This document shows positions 27,430 to 37,869 of a stretch of 64,000 nt of DNA, piece by piece; positions within the stretch are counted from its first letter, which is position 1, and each line of letters opens with the position of its first letter. The stretch comes from Azospirillum formosense (GTDB lineage: Bacteria; Pseudomonadota; Alphaproteobacteria; Azospirillales; Azospirillaceae). The position numbers and the translations under genes were made by a program. The notes beneath the pieces were generated by a model that saw only the letters and a program-made list of their open reading frames with translations, was not told the DNA's origin and made no database searches. Location: contig NZ_CP159403.1 in NCBI RefSeq assembly GCF_040500525.1, positions 1,224,001 to 1,288,000 of the forward strand. Direction: 5' to 3'.

Positions 27430-28200
27430 ATGGGCGTGCGATCTCACCGGGCTGCCGACTTGGAGCGGCTTCGGCGGTTTCTTCGGGAGCACGACTGCAT
27501 GCCGCAGGACCGGTTGCCTCCCGAGCGCTCCCTCGCCCCGCTTCTCGGGATGGGCCGGACGACCCTGCGGGCCTGCCTGGAGGTGCTGGAGGCCGAAGGC
27601 CTCGTCTGGCGCCATGTCGGCCAAGGCACCTTTTATGGGCCGCGTCCCGTTCACGAACCGGTGCGGATGTCCCTGCTGGTGACGATGACCTCGGCTTGGG
27701 ACCTCATGAACGCCCGCCTGACCATTGAGCCTGGGATCGCCGCGGCGGCGGCTCTGCGGGCGACGCCTGCCCAGATCGACGCCCTGCGGGCCTGCATTGA
27801 GGAGGGACGCAACGCCCCCGACCTTTTTGCCTGCGAGCGGGCGGACAACCGGTTTCACACCACGCTGGCGCGAACGACCGGGAATCCGGTCCTCATCAGC
27901 TTCCTGGAATTCGTGTCGGGTGCCCGAAGCCGCGCGCCATGGCAGCGGGAATGGGGCCAGACCTATCGCCATATCGGCCAGGATGAATTTCAGGGGGAGC
28001 ACAGCGACCAGCACAAAGCCATCGTGGACGCGGTGGAACGCCACGATGCGGAGCGGGCGCGGGACGCAATGAGCGACCATCTGGCGACCATACAAACCGC
28101 CATGCAGTCCGCATCCAGCGAAGGGCTTGGAAGCCGCCGAACGAGAGGAGGCCGCCAACACCTTGGGGCCCCCAAGGCCAGAAGCGCCCCGGTGACGTGA
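27430..28200 (+). CDS. GntR-family (FadR/FCD) transcriptional regulator
   Basis: The 256-residue protein has an N-terminal winged helix (RLPPERSLAPLLGMGRTTLR at about residue 25, then WRHVGQGTFYG). An all-helical FCD ligand domain follows, with metal-site residues in ADNRFHTTLARTTGNP and EHSDQHKAIVDAV. It is divergent from ggt, whose expression it may control. A direct repeat TTGGTTTG/TGGTTTGG at about 27375-27395 in the shared upstream region is a possible operator. The C-terminal 30 residues are basic and run up to an IS3 remnant, so the end may be altered. Confidence 0.85.
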   Translation: MGVRSHRAADLERLRRFLREHDCMPQDRLPPERSLAPLLGMGRTTLRACLEVLEAEGLVWRHVGQGTFYGPRPVHEPVRMSLLVTMTSAWDLMNARLTIEPGIAAAAALRATPAQIDALRACIEEGRNAPDLFACERADNRFHTTLARTTGNPVLISFLEFVSGARSRAPWQREWGQTYRHIGQDEFQGEHSDQHKAIVDAVERHDAERARDAMSDHLATIQTAMQSASSEGLGSRRTRGGRQHLGAPKARSAPVT

Positions 28201-28459
28201 TCAGGGGGACATCGCGCGCAGCTTCTCCACCCCGCCCCGATGTCTGTGGTCGGCGGCTCCCCCCTTGCCGGAGAACACCCCGGCCATTTCCCTCGACGGC
28301 CTGCTTCCTCCAGGCGTTGGTCGGCGTCTGTTGCACGCCATGCTTGGCAACGCGCCGTGACATCGCCAGTTCGCCCCGGATCGCCTCCAGCGCCACCTTC
28401 GCCTTGAACTCCGCCGACGTCTTGAACTCCGCCGACTGCCGTGTCCGTTTCCCCGCCAT
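28201..28459 (-). pseudogene. IS3-family transposase OrfA fragment, frameshifted
   Basis: The minus-strand frame opens MAGKRTRQSAEFK and repeats it as TSAEFKAKVALEAIRGEL, a small tandem duplication. It then follows the OrfA pattern (VAKHGVQQTPTNAWRKQAVEG). A one-base insertion in GAGGGAAATGG shifts the frame. In the corrected frame MAGVFSGKGG and VEKLRAM follow before a TGA at 28201. The rest of OrfA and all of OrfB are absent. Confidence 0.75.
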
Positions 28460-28713
28460 CGGGTGCGTCCTGCCTGATGAGCGAACCAGGCTTATTCAAC
28501 GCCCCGGAAAACGGTGACCAGTTCACCTCTCATTCCCCCTCGCCTCGTCAGGGAGAGCACAGGGCCGGATTCCCTTGGCGTAGACCGTTGCTCGGCCACC
28601 AACCAGTTCGGGCGTCACCCCACGGCATTAGAACCAAAGATTATGTTCGCCAGCGCGAACGCCAAGCGCCGGTTATCAATGCCAGGGTTTCCGGATCAGG
28701 AAGGAGGAGCGCT

Positions 28714-29730
28714 ATGGCCAAAATTCTCGGAACACCCGGAAACGACACCCGCTACGGCACTGACGGCGCCGATACCATCGAATTGTATGCCGGGAACGAT
28801 ACCGGCTATGGGCGGGCCGGCAATGACCGCATCCTGGCGGGCGACGGCAACGACCGTATTTTCGCAGATTGGGGCACCGGTTGGGGCAACGACACCGTCT
28901 ACGGAGGCAAGGGCAACGACACGCTGTCCGGTGGTGACGGCAACGATCAGGTCTACGGCGAGCATGGCGCCGATCGGCTCTATGGAGACGGTGGCTCCGA
29001 CACTCTTTATGGCGGGAGCGAAGCCGACAGCCTATGGGGTGGTGACGGCAACGATCGCATCTTTTCCGATTGGGGGCCCGGCTGGGGCAACGACCGCGCC
29101 TATGGCGGCAACGGCAACGACACCATTTCGGGCGGCGATGGGAACGACGAACTGCACGGTGAAGCGGGCAACGACCGGCTGTACGGCGACAACGGCGACG
29201 ACACGTTGAACGGCGGCAGCGGCGACGACATGCTGCATGGTGGAGACGGTTACAACGAGTTGGCGGGCGGCGACGGGGTCGACACGTTGTACGGCGGCGA
29301 TGTCGGCGGCACGCGCTTTCTCGGTGGTTCCGGGGCCGACTTCCTGCATGGAGGCGCCTCCGACGATCAGTTCTCCATCGATTCCAAGAATGGTGTTGAC
29401 CAAATGTGGGGCGGCGGCGGGCAAGACCTGTTCGGCGTCGATTACGCGTATGCCTACTCAATCGCTGAAGACGGCGTCGCCGACCAGCTGTCGGCAACCA
29501 TCAAGGATTTCCAGATGGGCGTTGACTATGTTTTCAAGAACGAGTGGCTGCTGAAGGGCGTAAACCCTGCCGATGGCGGCTCAAGCGTCGAGTTTGTGTT
29601 CACCCACTTCGAGAACACCACCCGCTTCAAGCTTGAGGGCCTCGCCTATAGCGATGCGCAGAACTTTGCCATATCGAAGAGCCAGGACGGCGTTACGGCA
29701 AACTGGAACGATGCGTTCACCACGTTATGA
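28714..29730 (+). CDS. RTX-type calcium-binding repeat protein
   Basis: The 338-residue acidic protein is built from GGxGxDxLY nonapeptides between about residues 5 and 235 (for example GGKGNDTLSGGDGNDQVYG). They form Ca2+-binding parallel beta rolls. The last 100 residues lack repeats and end in an acidic/aromatic tail suited to type I secretion. No N-terminal signal peptide or enzymatic domain is seen. The ATG follows AGGAAGGAGGAG. Two near-identical units with FADWGTGWGND and FSDWGPGWGND imply internal duplication. No type I secretion genes lie nearby, so an exporter elsewhere is needed. Confidence 0.88.
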   Translation: MAKILGTPGNDTRYGTDGADTIELYAGNDTGYGRAGNDRILAGDGNDRIFADWGTGWGNDTVYGGKGNDTLSGGDGNDQVYGEHGADRLYGDGGSDTLYGGSEADSLWGGDGNDRIFSDWGPGWGNDRAYGGNGNDTISGGDGNDELHGEAGNDRLYGDNGDDTLNGGSGDDMLHGGDGYNELAGGDGVDTLYGGDVGGTRFLGGSGADFLHGGASDDQFSIDSKNGVDQMWGGGGQDLFGVDYAYAYSIAEDGVADQLSATIKDFQMGVDYVFKNEWLLKGVNPADGGSSVEFVFTHFENTTRFKLEGLAYSDAQNFAISKSQDGVTANWNDAFTTL

Positions 29731-30092
29731 CGGCGATCCGCATTTTCATTCACTGCGCACCGTTGTTGGACGGCGCCACCAGGAACACGTCCGCCGCCCC
29801 GGCCCAATCCATGAAGGGCCGAGGCGGCACGATCACTGAAGGGCGAGGCGCGACCTTGGTGATGAGCGGCGCTTCAGTCCGCCTGTTGGTCGATCCCCAA
29901 TGCGCCTGCCGGCACCGGCCGCCCGGTCGGCAGAGACGCTGCAAATCAGTTGAGAACGGCGCGAAACCACTGCCCGTCATTGGTGTTGGTGAGGCAGAGG
30001 CTGATCCAGGCCCGGCATCGGTCTCTCAGATCGACGGAGCACCTGTATGGCTTCCATCCGTCAACAAGTTGCCTGACAGAGGCTGGAACGTC

Positions 30093-30236
30093 ATGGTCGA
30101 TCAGAAGACACCCCCCACGCGGACCGCCACGCAGGCCCGCCAAGGCAGCGTTGAGCATGTCGGTCGGTATGTGCTCGGGATCGGGCTGCCGCTCGCGATC
30201 ATCGCGATGATCGCTGTCTACATGCTCGTCTTCTAA
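30093..30236 (+). CDS. Small single-pass membrane protein
   Basis: The 47-residue product has a polar N-terminus (MVDQKTPPTRTATQARQG) and one hydrophobic segment, VLGIGLPLAIIAMIAVYML, at the C-terminus, so it is probably a small inner-membrane protein. The frame continues upstream, but that part has no protein-like character, so the internal ATG is preferred. Function is unknown. Confidence 0.5.
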   Translation: MVDQKTPPTRTATQARQGSVEHVGRYVLGIGLPLAIIAMIAVYMLVF

Positions 30237-30284
30237 GCCGAGCGCTTGCTCACCATCATTCCCATAGTATCCCGGAGGAAACCT

Positions 30285-30569
30285 GTGAGCATTCAGTGCC
30301 GCTGCCTTCTCGTCCGAGAAGGAGACGCGCCTATCTGGAGCGAGAAAGCGTTCCGCTTGCCACCGAGCAGGGGCGACAACGTGCAGTTCGAGGAAAACGG
30401 GACACCATTTACCTTCCAGGTCACCGAAATCCTGCACACGCTGTCTCTGGACGGCGTGGATTTTGCGCTGATCCTCACCGAGGTGCCTGGGTCACGGGGC
30501 AAGCCCTTCAGGGTTCTGTTCGAAGATCAAACCCGCGCCACCGGCACGTCGTCCAGTTCGGTCGTGTAG
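30285..30569 (+). CDS. Hypothetical protein, 94 residues
   Basis: The GTG at 30285 follows CCGGAGGAAACCT, a strong ribosome binding site. The product begins VSIQCRCLLVREGDAPIW and is predicted to be mainly beta strand (FTFQVTEILHTLSLDGVDFA). No family was recognised. It follows the small membrane gene by 48 bp and may share its transcript. Confidence 0.6.
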   Translation: MSIQCRCLLVREGDAPIWSEKAFRLPPSRGDNVQFEENGTPFTFQVTEILHTLSLDGVDFALILTEVPGSRGKPFRVLFEDQTRATGTSSSSVV

Positions 30570-30890
30570 CGGGGAGACCGTAAAGGGCCGTTTTCCGGAT
30601 TTCACGGCGGTGCGCGCCCATCGTTCGGCGAGCGGCGGCACCTTCGCGGCTCCAACGGAGTGCGCCGGGGCATGGCGTTCACGGTTGATATCCTTGATGG
30701 ATTATGGGGTGGAGTGATCAGGGCAACACCCTGCAAACGTCAGCTTGTGCGCTCGATGCGGTTGCGCACCCCGCCATAACAGATACAGGTGCGAAGGCCA
30801 CGCCCACATCGGGGTATTTCCGATAGCCTCTTGGAACGAGCGGGACAAACGTCTCAACGTCTGCTTGTCGTCTCTTCCGTGGAGGACGAA
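30570..30890. other. Intergenic stretch
   Basis: No gene is supported here. The minus strand around 30735-30780 reads YGGVRNRIERTS, weakly like the RNRIER segment of IS5-family transposases, so a small transposase relic is possible but unproven. Confidence 0.3.
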
Positions 30891-31397
30891 ATGGACGTCG
30901 GCAATTCGATACGAGTCGTTCTGACGCACATTCCTTTGATCACCTTCCTGCTGGCGATCATCATTCCGACCCTCAGCCGGTCCGAACGGACCCCGGAAGG
31001 CTACTTGTCCTGGCTGCTGCTGCTTGCCGTCGGCGTCGACGCTCTCTGGGCAGGGCTGTTCCATGTGTTCGCTCCGGAGCGCGCCGCAGCCTTCATCGGA
31101 TGGACAACGAGCCCGTTTCAGTTCGAAATCGGGATCGCTGACATCGCGCTGGGAGTGATGGGAGTGCTCGCCTTCCGGAAATCGCTCGACTTCAAGGCGG
31201 CGGTCGTGACCTACGCATCGCTGTTCTACATCGGGGTGGCCTACGGCCACTTTCATCAGATTTGGGTCGCAGGAAACTATGCGCCCGGCAACGCCGGCAT
31301 TCTTCTGGTCCTTACCTGCATCCGGCCGTTCCTGCTGATCCTGCTCCTCATCGCGGCTCAACGGAAGGTAGCCCCGGCGCTGGTTCTTGGGAGGTAG
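30891..31397 (+). CDS. Integral membrane protein, DUF6790-like
   Basis: The 168-residue protein has about four hydrophobic segments (HIPLITFLLAIIIPTL, LLLLAVGVDALWAGLFHVFA, IGIADIALGVMGVLAF, ILLVLTCIRPFLLILLLIAA). A conserved GVAYGHFHQIWVAGNYAPGN loop follows the third. The pattern fits small uncharacterised membrane proteins of the DUF6790 type. The ATG follows GGAGGACGAA. Function is not known. Confidence 0.7.
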   Translation: MDVGNSIRVVLTHIPLITFLLAIIIPTLSRSERTPEGYLSWLLLLAVGVDALWAGLFHVFAPERAAAFIGWTTSPFQFEIGIADIALGVMGVLAFRKSLDFKAAVVTYASLFYIGVAYGHFHQIWVAGNYAPGNAGILLVLTCIRPFLLILLLIAAQRKVAPALVLGR

Positions 31398-31705
31398 GGA
31401 GCGGTTGGTGGCGTGCCTGGGCGTCACCCTTTCGTGGCCCGCGGTCGCGCAACGCCCCGTTGACCAATCCGGCCGGCCTCGCCGGTGCCGAGCGCGGCCT
31501 TGGTGACTTCCGGCAACAGCACCGGGGGGGAGGGCGGCGTTGATGAGGCCCGCTCCACGCGAGGCATTACCGGCTAGTCATGATTCATTGAGCCTTATGA
31601 CGCGCAGCCAAAGTGACGCGATGATGGAAGCGTTTTCTTGCTATGGCCGCGTTATCGCAACACGATGACGCTCAACCGAAACTCTGCATCGTATAGGACG
31701 TCACA
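31398..31705. other. Intergenic stretch
   Basis: About 310 bp without a supported gene. A run of nine G at about 31524-31534 is the only notable feature. The promoter for the coiled-coil gene at 31706 presumably lies at the right end. Confidence 0.4.
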
Positions 31706-31912
31706 GTGATTGAAAGACTCAAGGAACGTCGCGACGTGTTGCAATTGGAACTGGAACTCAGCACCCGGCGTCTTGCGGAGTTGGAGCAGAGTATGCGGAC
31801 GCTCAAAGATACGATGGCCCGCATCGCCGGCGCCATTCAAGTGATCGACGAACTCATCGCCGAGACTGAGGCGCACCCCGAGAACCCTCCCGAAGAGAAT
31901 AAAGACAAATAA
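31706..31912 (+). CDS. Small coiled-coil protein
   Basis: The 68-residue product is almost entirely charged heptads (ERLKERRDVLQLELELSTRR, then LEQSMRTLKDTMARIAGAIQ), predicting one long amphipathic helix or coiled coil with an acidic/proline tail. The start is GTG at 31706. No family was recognised. Confidence 0.55.
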   Translation: MIERLKERRDVLQLELELSTRRLAELEQSMRTLKDTMARIAGAIQVIDELIAETEAHPENPPEENKDK

Positions 31913-32263
31913 GCGCTGCTGAGCACGGTCCGGATCGCGGGTCGCCTCAATCCGGCTCATCCGCCGGGGTGTACGGCAAACCCTCCGTGTGGCCGACAGG
32001 CGCGTGGGGGTTGTCGGCGGAGACCTCGGTTCGGCCCGAGCGGCTGACCTAGCGAGTGTCCACGGCACTCTGGTCCATGGCGTTGCAGCCGGGGACCCGA
32101 TGCTCATTCCGGCTCTGGTCGCCGCGCTGCCGGCGGACCAGCTTCGGGCTGATTCTGGTTATGAGGGTTCCAGACCATGGAGAAGCCCGCCGCGGAGGTC
32201 CGGGCGGGCTGGATTCACGGCGCCGGGCAGCGGTGCTGGATTGGTGCCAGGGGCGTCCTCACG
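31913..32263. other. Intergenic stretch with possible transposase relic
   Basis: No intact gene is seen. A plus-strand segment reading LIPALVAALPADQLRADSGY (about 32102-32160) is weakly like the region around the second catalytic Asp of DDE transposases. It has no flanking continuation. Confidence 0.3.
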
Positions 32264-32751
32264 TCACGAGCAGGACGCGTCGAACGTCTTTGCAATCTCC
32301 AGCGCCGTGGAAGTCGCAGCCACCCCCTTCGCTCCCTTGCACGAAAGCAAAGCCTCAACGTAATCACGAAACCCCGGCTCAGCCTTGCCGGCGATTCCAT
32401 GCCTCATGAAGTGACGCTGGTATTGGTAGATGCTCGTCCACAACGCGGCGATAACACCCTGCGGATCGACGACGACGGTCAACGGAAGGTCGGAGGCGGA
32501 TTTCGGCGCCGGAAGGTCGCGGGGCGACGGGTCGCGGCTGTCAAGCGCGACGATGTAGTCCGTGCGCAGCCCCTTTCGCCGCTGGTAGTCCAGGTCGCGT
32601 TGGAACGCGCCCTCCAGGTCGGTCTCGCCAGGACGCGGGGAAACGAGCATTACGACAGGCACATCGGGGTGGGCCTTCATGAAGCTCTCCACCGAAGGCC
32701 GCTCTGCGATGCACGGCAGGCACCATTCGAACACCTCGATAAACCGCCCCT
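32264..32751 (-). pseudogene. Redoxin-like periplasmic protein, C-terminal part (split by IS)
   Basis: The frame reads FIEVFEWCLPCIAERPSVES and onward, with a thioredoxin-fold CxxC (CLPC) and later LPLTVVVDPQGVIAALWTSI, the cis-Pro region of redoxins. It begins without a start codon directly at the IS5-family element; a TAG lies just upstream in frame. Its missing N-terminus, with signal peptide, is found on the other side of the element (34044-34253). The intact gene probably encoded an exported TlpA-like thiol-disulfide protein. Confidence 0.8.
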
Positions 32752-34043
32752 AAGCGCGTGTTGATGCCGACGAGGGGGCACGCGGCTGAAAAGGCGGCGT
32801 TTTTTGGGGACTGAACTCTCGGTTTTGGCTGAAAAGGCGGAAATATGCGGCGGTTTTGGCGCTATACGGGCGCAGTTCGCCCCTCAAGCCAGATCAGGCG
32901 TCGGAAATTGTAGGCGAGGTTGGCGAAGCCGATCTTAACCGTCGCGCGCCCCAGGCCGATGGTGCGGATGAACAGCCCCATGCGCGCCTTCTGGTCGGCG
33001 AACACATGCTCGACGGCCGAGCGCACTGCCGAGCGGGCGCGGTTGGCACGCTGGTGGGGCTCCGGCATCGGCCGGCCCTTCGGCTTGCGGAAATGCACCA
33101 TGCTGCGGCGCCCCGCCGCCGTGATGGCCGCTTCGTTGGCCTTCGAGCGGTAGGCACTGTCCGCCCATACCCGGCTGTCGAAAGCGTCCGGGTTGAGCAG
33201 GCCCGGCAACTGCGCGCCGTCGTGCCGCGCCGCGTCGGTCACGATGAAGCGCCGGATCAGACGGAACCGGCGGTCGATGGTGATGTGCGACTTGTAGCCG
33301 AACGCCGGGATCAGAAGTCCCTCCACCATGCGCGCCTCGGACCCGTCGAGCGTCGGTCCCGGCTTCGCCTTGACCCGCCCCCGCTTCACCGTCCAGCGCG
33401 CCTGTGTGTCCTTCTGGCGCGCCTTGGCCGTCGGCCAGGGCGGGTCTTCCCCGTCACGGATCTGGCGCTTTTCCTCCCGGGTCAGCCGCTGCCGGGGCGC
33501 CTCCACGATGGACGCGTCGATGATCTGGCCGCCCAGCGCGAAGTAGCCACGCTCCTTCAGAGCCGCGTCGAAGCGGGCGAACAGCCCCTCCATCGCTCCC
33601 GCCGTCACCAGCGCCTCGCGGAACAGCCAGATCGTCGTGCGATCCGGAACCCGGTCGCCCAACCCCAGGCCGAGGAACCGCATGAATGACAGCCGGTCGC
33701 GCACCTGATACTCGGCCTGTTCGTCCGACAACCCATACAGCGCCTGCAGCACCAGGATCTTGAACATCATCACCGCGTCCAGTGGCGGCCGGCCGCCCCG
33801 GGAGCGATCCTTGCGTTCCAGGGCCGCGTCAAGCGTCGGGCGAAACACTTCGAAGTCCACCACCGACAACAGCCGTTCCAGTGGATCCCCGCTCTTGCTC
33901 AACTCCGCGTAGCGGTCCTGAAGATCGAACAGCCCAGCTTGACCGGCCATGTCCCGTCCTCCGTCGCCCTCAAGCCAAGGGAATCACCAGAACGCTGGCA
34001 ACGCTACGGTTTTTCGAGGCGTCCATTCGGCTCCCCGCTTGAA
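32752..34043 (-). mobile_element. IS5-family insertion sequence interrupting a redoxin gene
   Basis: The element is defined by its intact transposase and by the two gene halves on either side. Exact ends are uncertain: no clean terminal inverted repeat or target duplication could be matched by eye at the two junctions. A 14-bp sequence GGCTGAAAAGGCGG occurs twice near the left end (about 32786 and 32828). Confidence 0.75.
32862..33950 (-). CDS. IS5-family transposase, intact
   Basis: The 362-residue protein shows the DDE layout of the IS5 group. The N-terminal RGGRPPLDAVMMFKILVLQA and YGLSDEQAEYQVRDRLSFMR are followed by the first Asp in IIDASIVEAP near residue 145, the second in VWADSAYRSKANE near 260 and the Glu in SAVEHVFADQKARMGL near 320. 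The reading frame has no disruption, so the element may still move. It starts with ATG at 33950 after GGAGGACGGGAC. Confidence 0.9.
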   Translation of the reverse strand: MAGQAGLFDLQDRYAELSKSGDPLERLLSVVDFEVFRPTLDAALERKDRSRGGRPPLDAVMMFKILVLQALYGLSDEQAEYQVRDRLSFMRFLGLGLGDRVPDRTTIWLFREALVTAGAMEGLFARFDAALKERGYFALGGQIIDASIVEAPRQRLTREEKRQIRDGEDPPWPTAKARQKDTQARWTVKRGRVKAKPGPTLDGSEARMVEGLLIPAFGYKSHITIDRRFRLIRRFIVTDAARHDGAQLPGLLNPDAFDSRVWADSAYRSKANEAAITAAGRRSMVHFRKPKGRPMPEPHQRANRARSAVRSAVEHVFADQKARMGLFIRTIGLGRATVKIGFANLAYNFRRLIWLEGRTAPV

Positions 34044-34253
34044 AAGAAACCACTTGCCGCGAAATTCCGTCGTTGAGCGACGCACACCGTCTTCGCCGTG
34101 GAATACGTAGATCGGCAGTGTATCCCCCACAGCGAAGCCGTAGGCCGGCTCCGCCGCCGCCGGCGCCGTCATGGCCACAACTGAAAGCAGTGAAAAAACT
34201 CCGAAAAAGGCGTTACGCAACGCGGTTGAGGTTGGAAGCGTTCTCATTCTCAT
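34044..34253 (-). pseudogene. Redoxin-like periplasmic protein, N-terminal part (split by IS)
   Basis: The ATG at 34253 begins a signal peptide (RNAFFGVFSLLSVVAMTAPA, cleavage after AAAEPA near residue 36), then GDTLPIYVFHGEDGVRRSTT and EFRGKWFL. The FRGKWFL strand is where redoxins run into the CxxC motif. Here sequence of the IS5-family element follows, and the CLPC half resumes at 32751. Confidence 0.8.
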
Positions 34254-34596
34254 CTCATGCGAAATAGGCTCAACTTTCTAGCACGCCCCGTACCGCTGAG
34301 CACCATCGCCTGTCGAGCCACCGGCCTGCCGGGAGTCGGGGGTTGGGTGTCGTCGGCCATGCGGGCGCCGGGGCATGACACCGCGGACCTCAAGAAAGCG
34401 GCCGCGGCGCGGTCGGAGAAGCGCCCGCCGCGCTTCACCGGGGCCCAACCTCGGACGGAGGGGCAGCGCATCGTGTCCCATACGCCCCTCAAGCGTCGAC
34501 CTGCGCATTTCATGTGAAGTTCATCACATGTTTTTCCGCCCGAACTCCGCGACGGTTCACACATAAGAGTGCAACGTGTCACGCAGCGGGCATGCC
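34254..34596. other. Intergenic stretch
   Basis: About 340 bp without a supported gene. It lies between the divergent broken redoxin gene and the ribbon-helix-helix gene and presumably holds both promoters. No clear element was recognised. Confidence 0.4.
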
Positions 34597-34869
34597 ATGT
34601 TATCGAAGAAGCTCAGGAACGTCTATGTCGCCGGAAAGCGCACCAGCATGCGGCTGGAGGCCGCCTTCTGGGACGGCTTGGAAGAGATCGCGCAGAAGGA
34701 AGGCCTGACCTTGGGCGAGCTGTGCAACCGTCTCGCCGAGCGGGTGGACGCCGTGGACGCGAGCAACCTGTCCAGCGCCGTACGGGTCTATGTGCTGGAC
34801 TATTTCAGGGCGGCCACGCCGAAACGGGAAGAGAGCGCCTACACCCCGCTGGCGGTCGCGGCGGAGTAG
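34597..34869 (+). CDS. Ribbon-helix-helix domain protein
   Basis: The 90-residue protein carries a ribbon-helix-helix DNA-binding pattern: a basic strand (GKRTSMRLEAAFWDGLEEIA) followed by two helices (EGLTLGELCNRLAERV and NLSSAVRVYVLDYFRAA). It resembles the small RHH_4-type proteins common in Alphaproteobacteria. A GTG at 34576 in the same frame is an alternative start. No partner toxin gene is adjacent, so it is probably a stand-alone regulator. Confidence 0.75.
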   Translation: MLSKKLRNVYVAGKRTSMRLEAAFWDGLEEIAQKEGLTLGELCNRLAERVDAVDASNLSSAVRVYVLDYFRAATPKREESAYTPLAVAAE

Positions 34870-34988
34870 CGCCGGGGTGCGTCATCCGGCGTCCGCCTGA
34901 CGCCACCAGGGGCGCAGGGAGGCGGACCGGAGAAGGGGCGGCACCCCCGCTCCTTCCAGACCGCCGCCTTGCGATCCGCCACGCGCTT

Positions 34989-35774
34989 CTATTGCGCGGT
35001 CCAGCCACCGTCCATCAGCAGGCTGGCGCCGGTCATCTGCGCCGCTGAATCGGAACACAGGAAGACCGCCAGCCCCCCAAGCTCGTCCGGCGTCACGAAG
35101 GCGCCGGACGGCTGCTTGGCGCCGAGCAGTTCCGCCTTCGCCTGCGGCTCCGGGATGTTCTTGGTCGAGGCGATGGCGTCGATCTGCTTCTGCACCAGCG
35201 GGGTCAGCACCCAGCCCGGACAGATGGCGTTGCAGGTGATGCCCGTCCCCGCCGTTTCCAGCGCCACCGTCTTGGTCAGCCCGACCACGCCGTGCTTGGC
35301 CGCGACGTAGGCCGCCTTGTTGACCGACGCGACATGGCCGTGCACGGAGGCGATGTTCAGGATGCGCCCCCAGCCGCGCCGCTTCATGCCCGGCAAGGCG
35401 TGGTGGGTACCGTGGAAGACGGCGGACAGGTTGAGCGCGATCACCGCGTCCCAGCGGTCGGCCGGGAACTCCTCCACCGGGGCGACGTGCTGGATGCCGG
35501 CGTTGTTCACCAGCACGTCGACGGAGCCGAAGCTTTCCTCCGCGTGGCGGATCAGCGCGGCGATCTCCGCCGGCTTGGACAGGTCGGCGCCGTGGTAGCC
35601 GACGCGCACGCCGAACTCCGCCGCCAGTCCGGCGCGCAGCTCCTCGATGGCGGCGGCGTCGCCGAAACCGTTCAGCATCACGTCCGCCCCGGCTCCAGCC
35701 AGCGCCCGCGCGATGCCCAAGCCGATCCCGCTGGTCGAGCCGGTGACCACCGCGACCTTCTGAGTCAAGGTCAT
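34989..35774 (-). CDS. bdhA: D-3-hydroxybutyrate dehydrogenase
   Basis: This short-chain dehydrogenase interconverts 3-hydroxybutyrate and acetoacetate with NAD. The 261-residue protein has the nucleotide motif VTGSTSGIGLGIARAL at residue 10, NNAGIQHVAPVEEFP near 90, the catalytic Ser in ASVHGH and YVAAK. The GITCNAICPGWVLTPLVQKQ block with LLMDGGWTAQ at the end is characteristic of BdhA. It is the last gene of an operon behind acetoacetyl-CoA synthetase (68 bp gap), with which it forms a complete route from 3-hydroxybutyrate to acetoacetyl-CoA. Confidence 0.94.
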   Translation of the reverse strand: MTLTQKVAVVTGSTSGIGLGIARALAGAGADVMLNGFGDAAAIEELRAGLAAEFGVRVGYHGADLSKPAEIAALIRHAEESFGSVDVLVNNAGIQHVAPVEEFPADRWDAVIALNLSAVFHGTHHALPGMKRRGWGRILNIASVHGHVASVNKAAYVAAKHGVVGLTKTVALETAGTGITCNAICPGWVLTPLVQKQIDAIASTKNIPEPQAKAELLGAKQPSGAFVTPDELGGLAVFLCSDSAAQMTGASLLMDGGWTAQ

Positions 35775-35805
35775 GGCTTATCCTCTGTTGTCTTGTTGGT
35801 TCGGG

Positions 35806-35838
35806 TGCCCTCCCCCCGCCCGGGGAGAGGGCCGGATG
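35806..35838. repeat. Short GC-rich palindrome between bdhA and acetoacetyl-CoA synthetase
   Basis: CCCTCCCCCCGCCCGGGGAG with following AGGGCC forms a stem-loop of the same base style as the longer GC-rich elements at 39803, 44232, 48536 and 51339. It may be a degenerate short member of that family. Confidence 0.4.
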
Positions 35839-35842
35839 GCGG

Positions 35843-37822
<1,980 letters not shown>

Positions 37823-37869
37823 CTTGCGGTTCCTGATTTTGGCTTTTTATGCCGTTCGGTTCTTGACGT

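Noticed and set aside
29946..30092. Minus-strand segment reading VRQLVDGWKPYRCSVDLRD and WFRAVLN
   Set aside because: Somewhat protein-like, but no start codon or ribosome binding site; it runs up against the small membrane protein gene on the other strand. Could be a gene remnant, not supportable.
30735..30780. Minus-strand YGGVRNRIERTS as an IS5 transposase relic
   Set aside because: Only a dozen residues resemble the family and nothing continues on either side.
32102..32160. Plus-strand LPADQLRADSGY as a DDE transposase relic
   Set aside because: The match is too short and lacks flanking conserved blocks.
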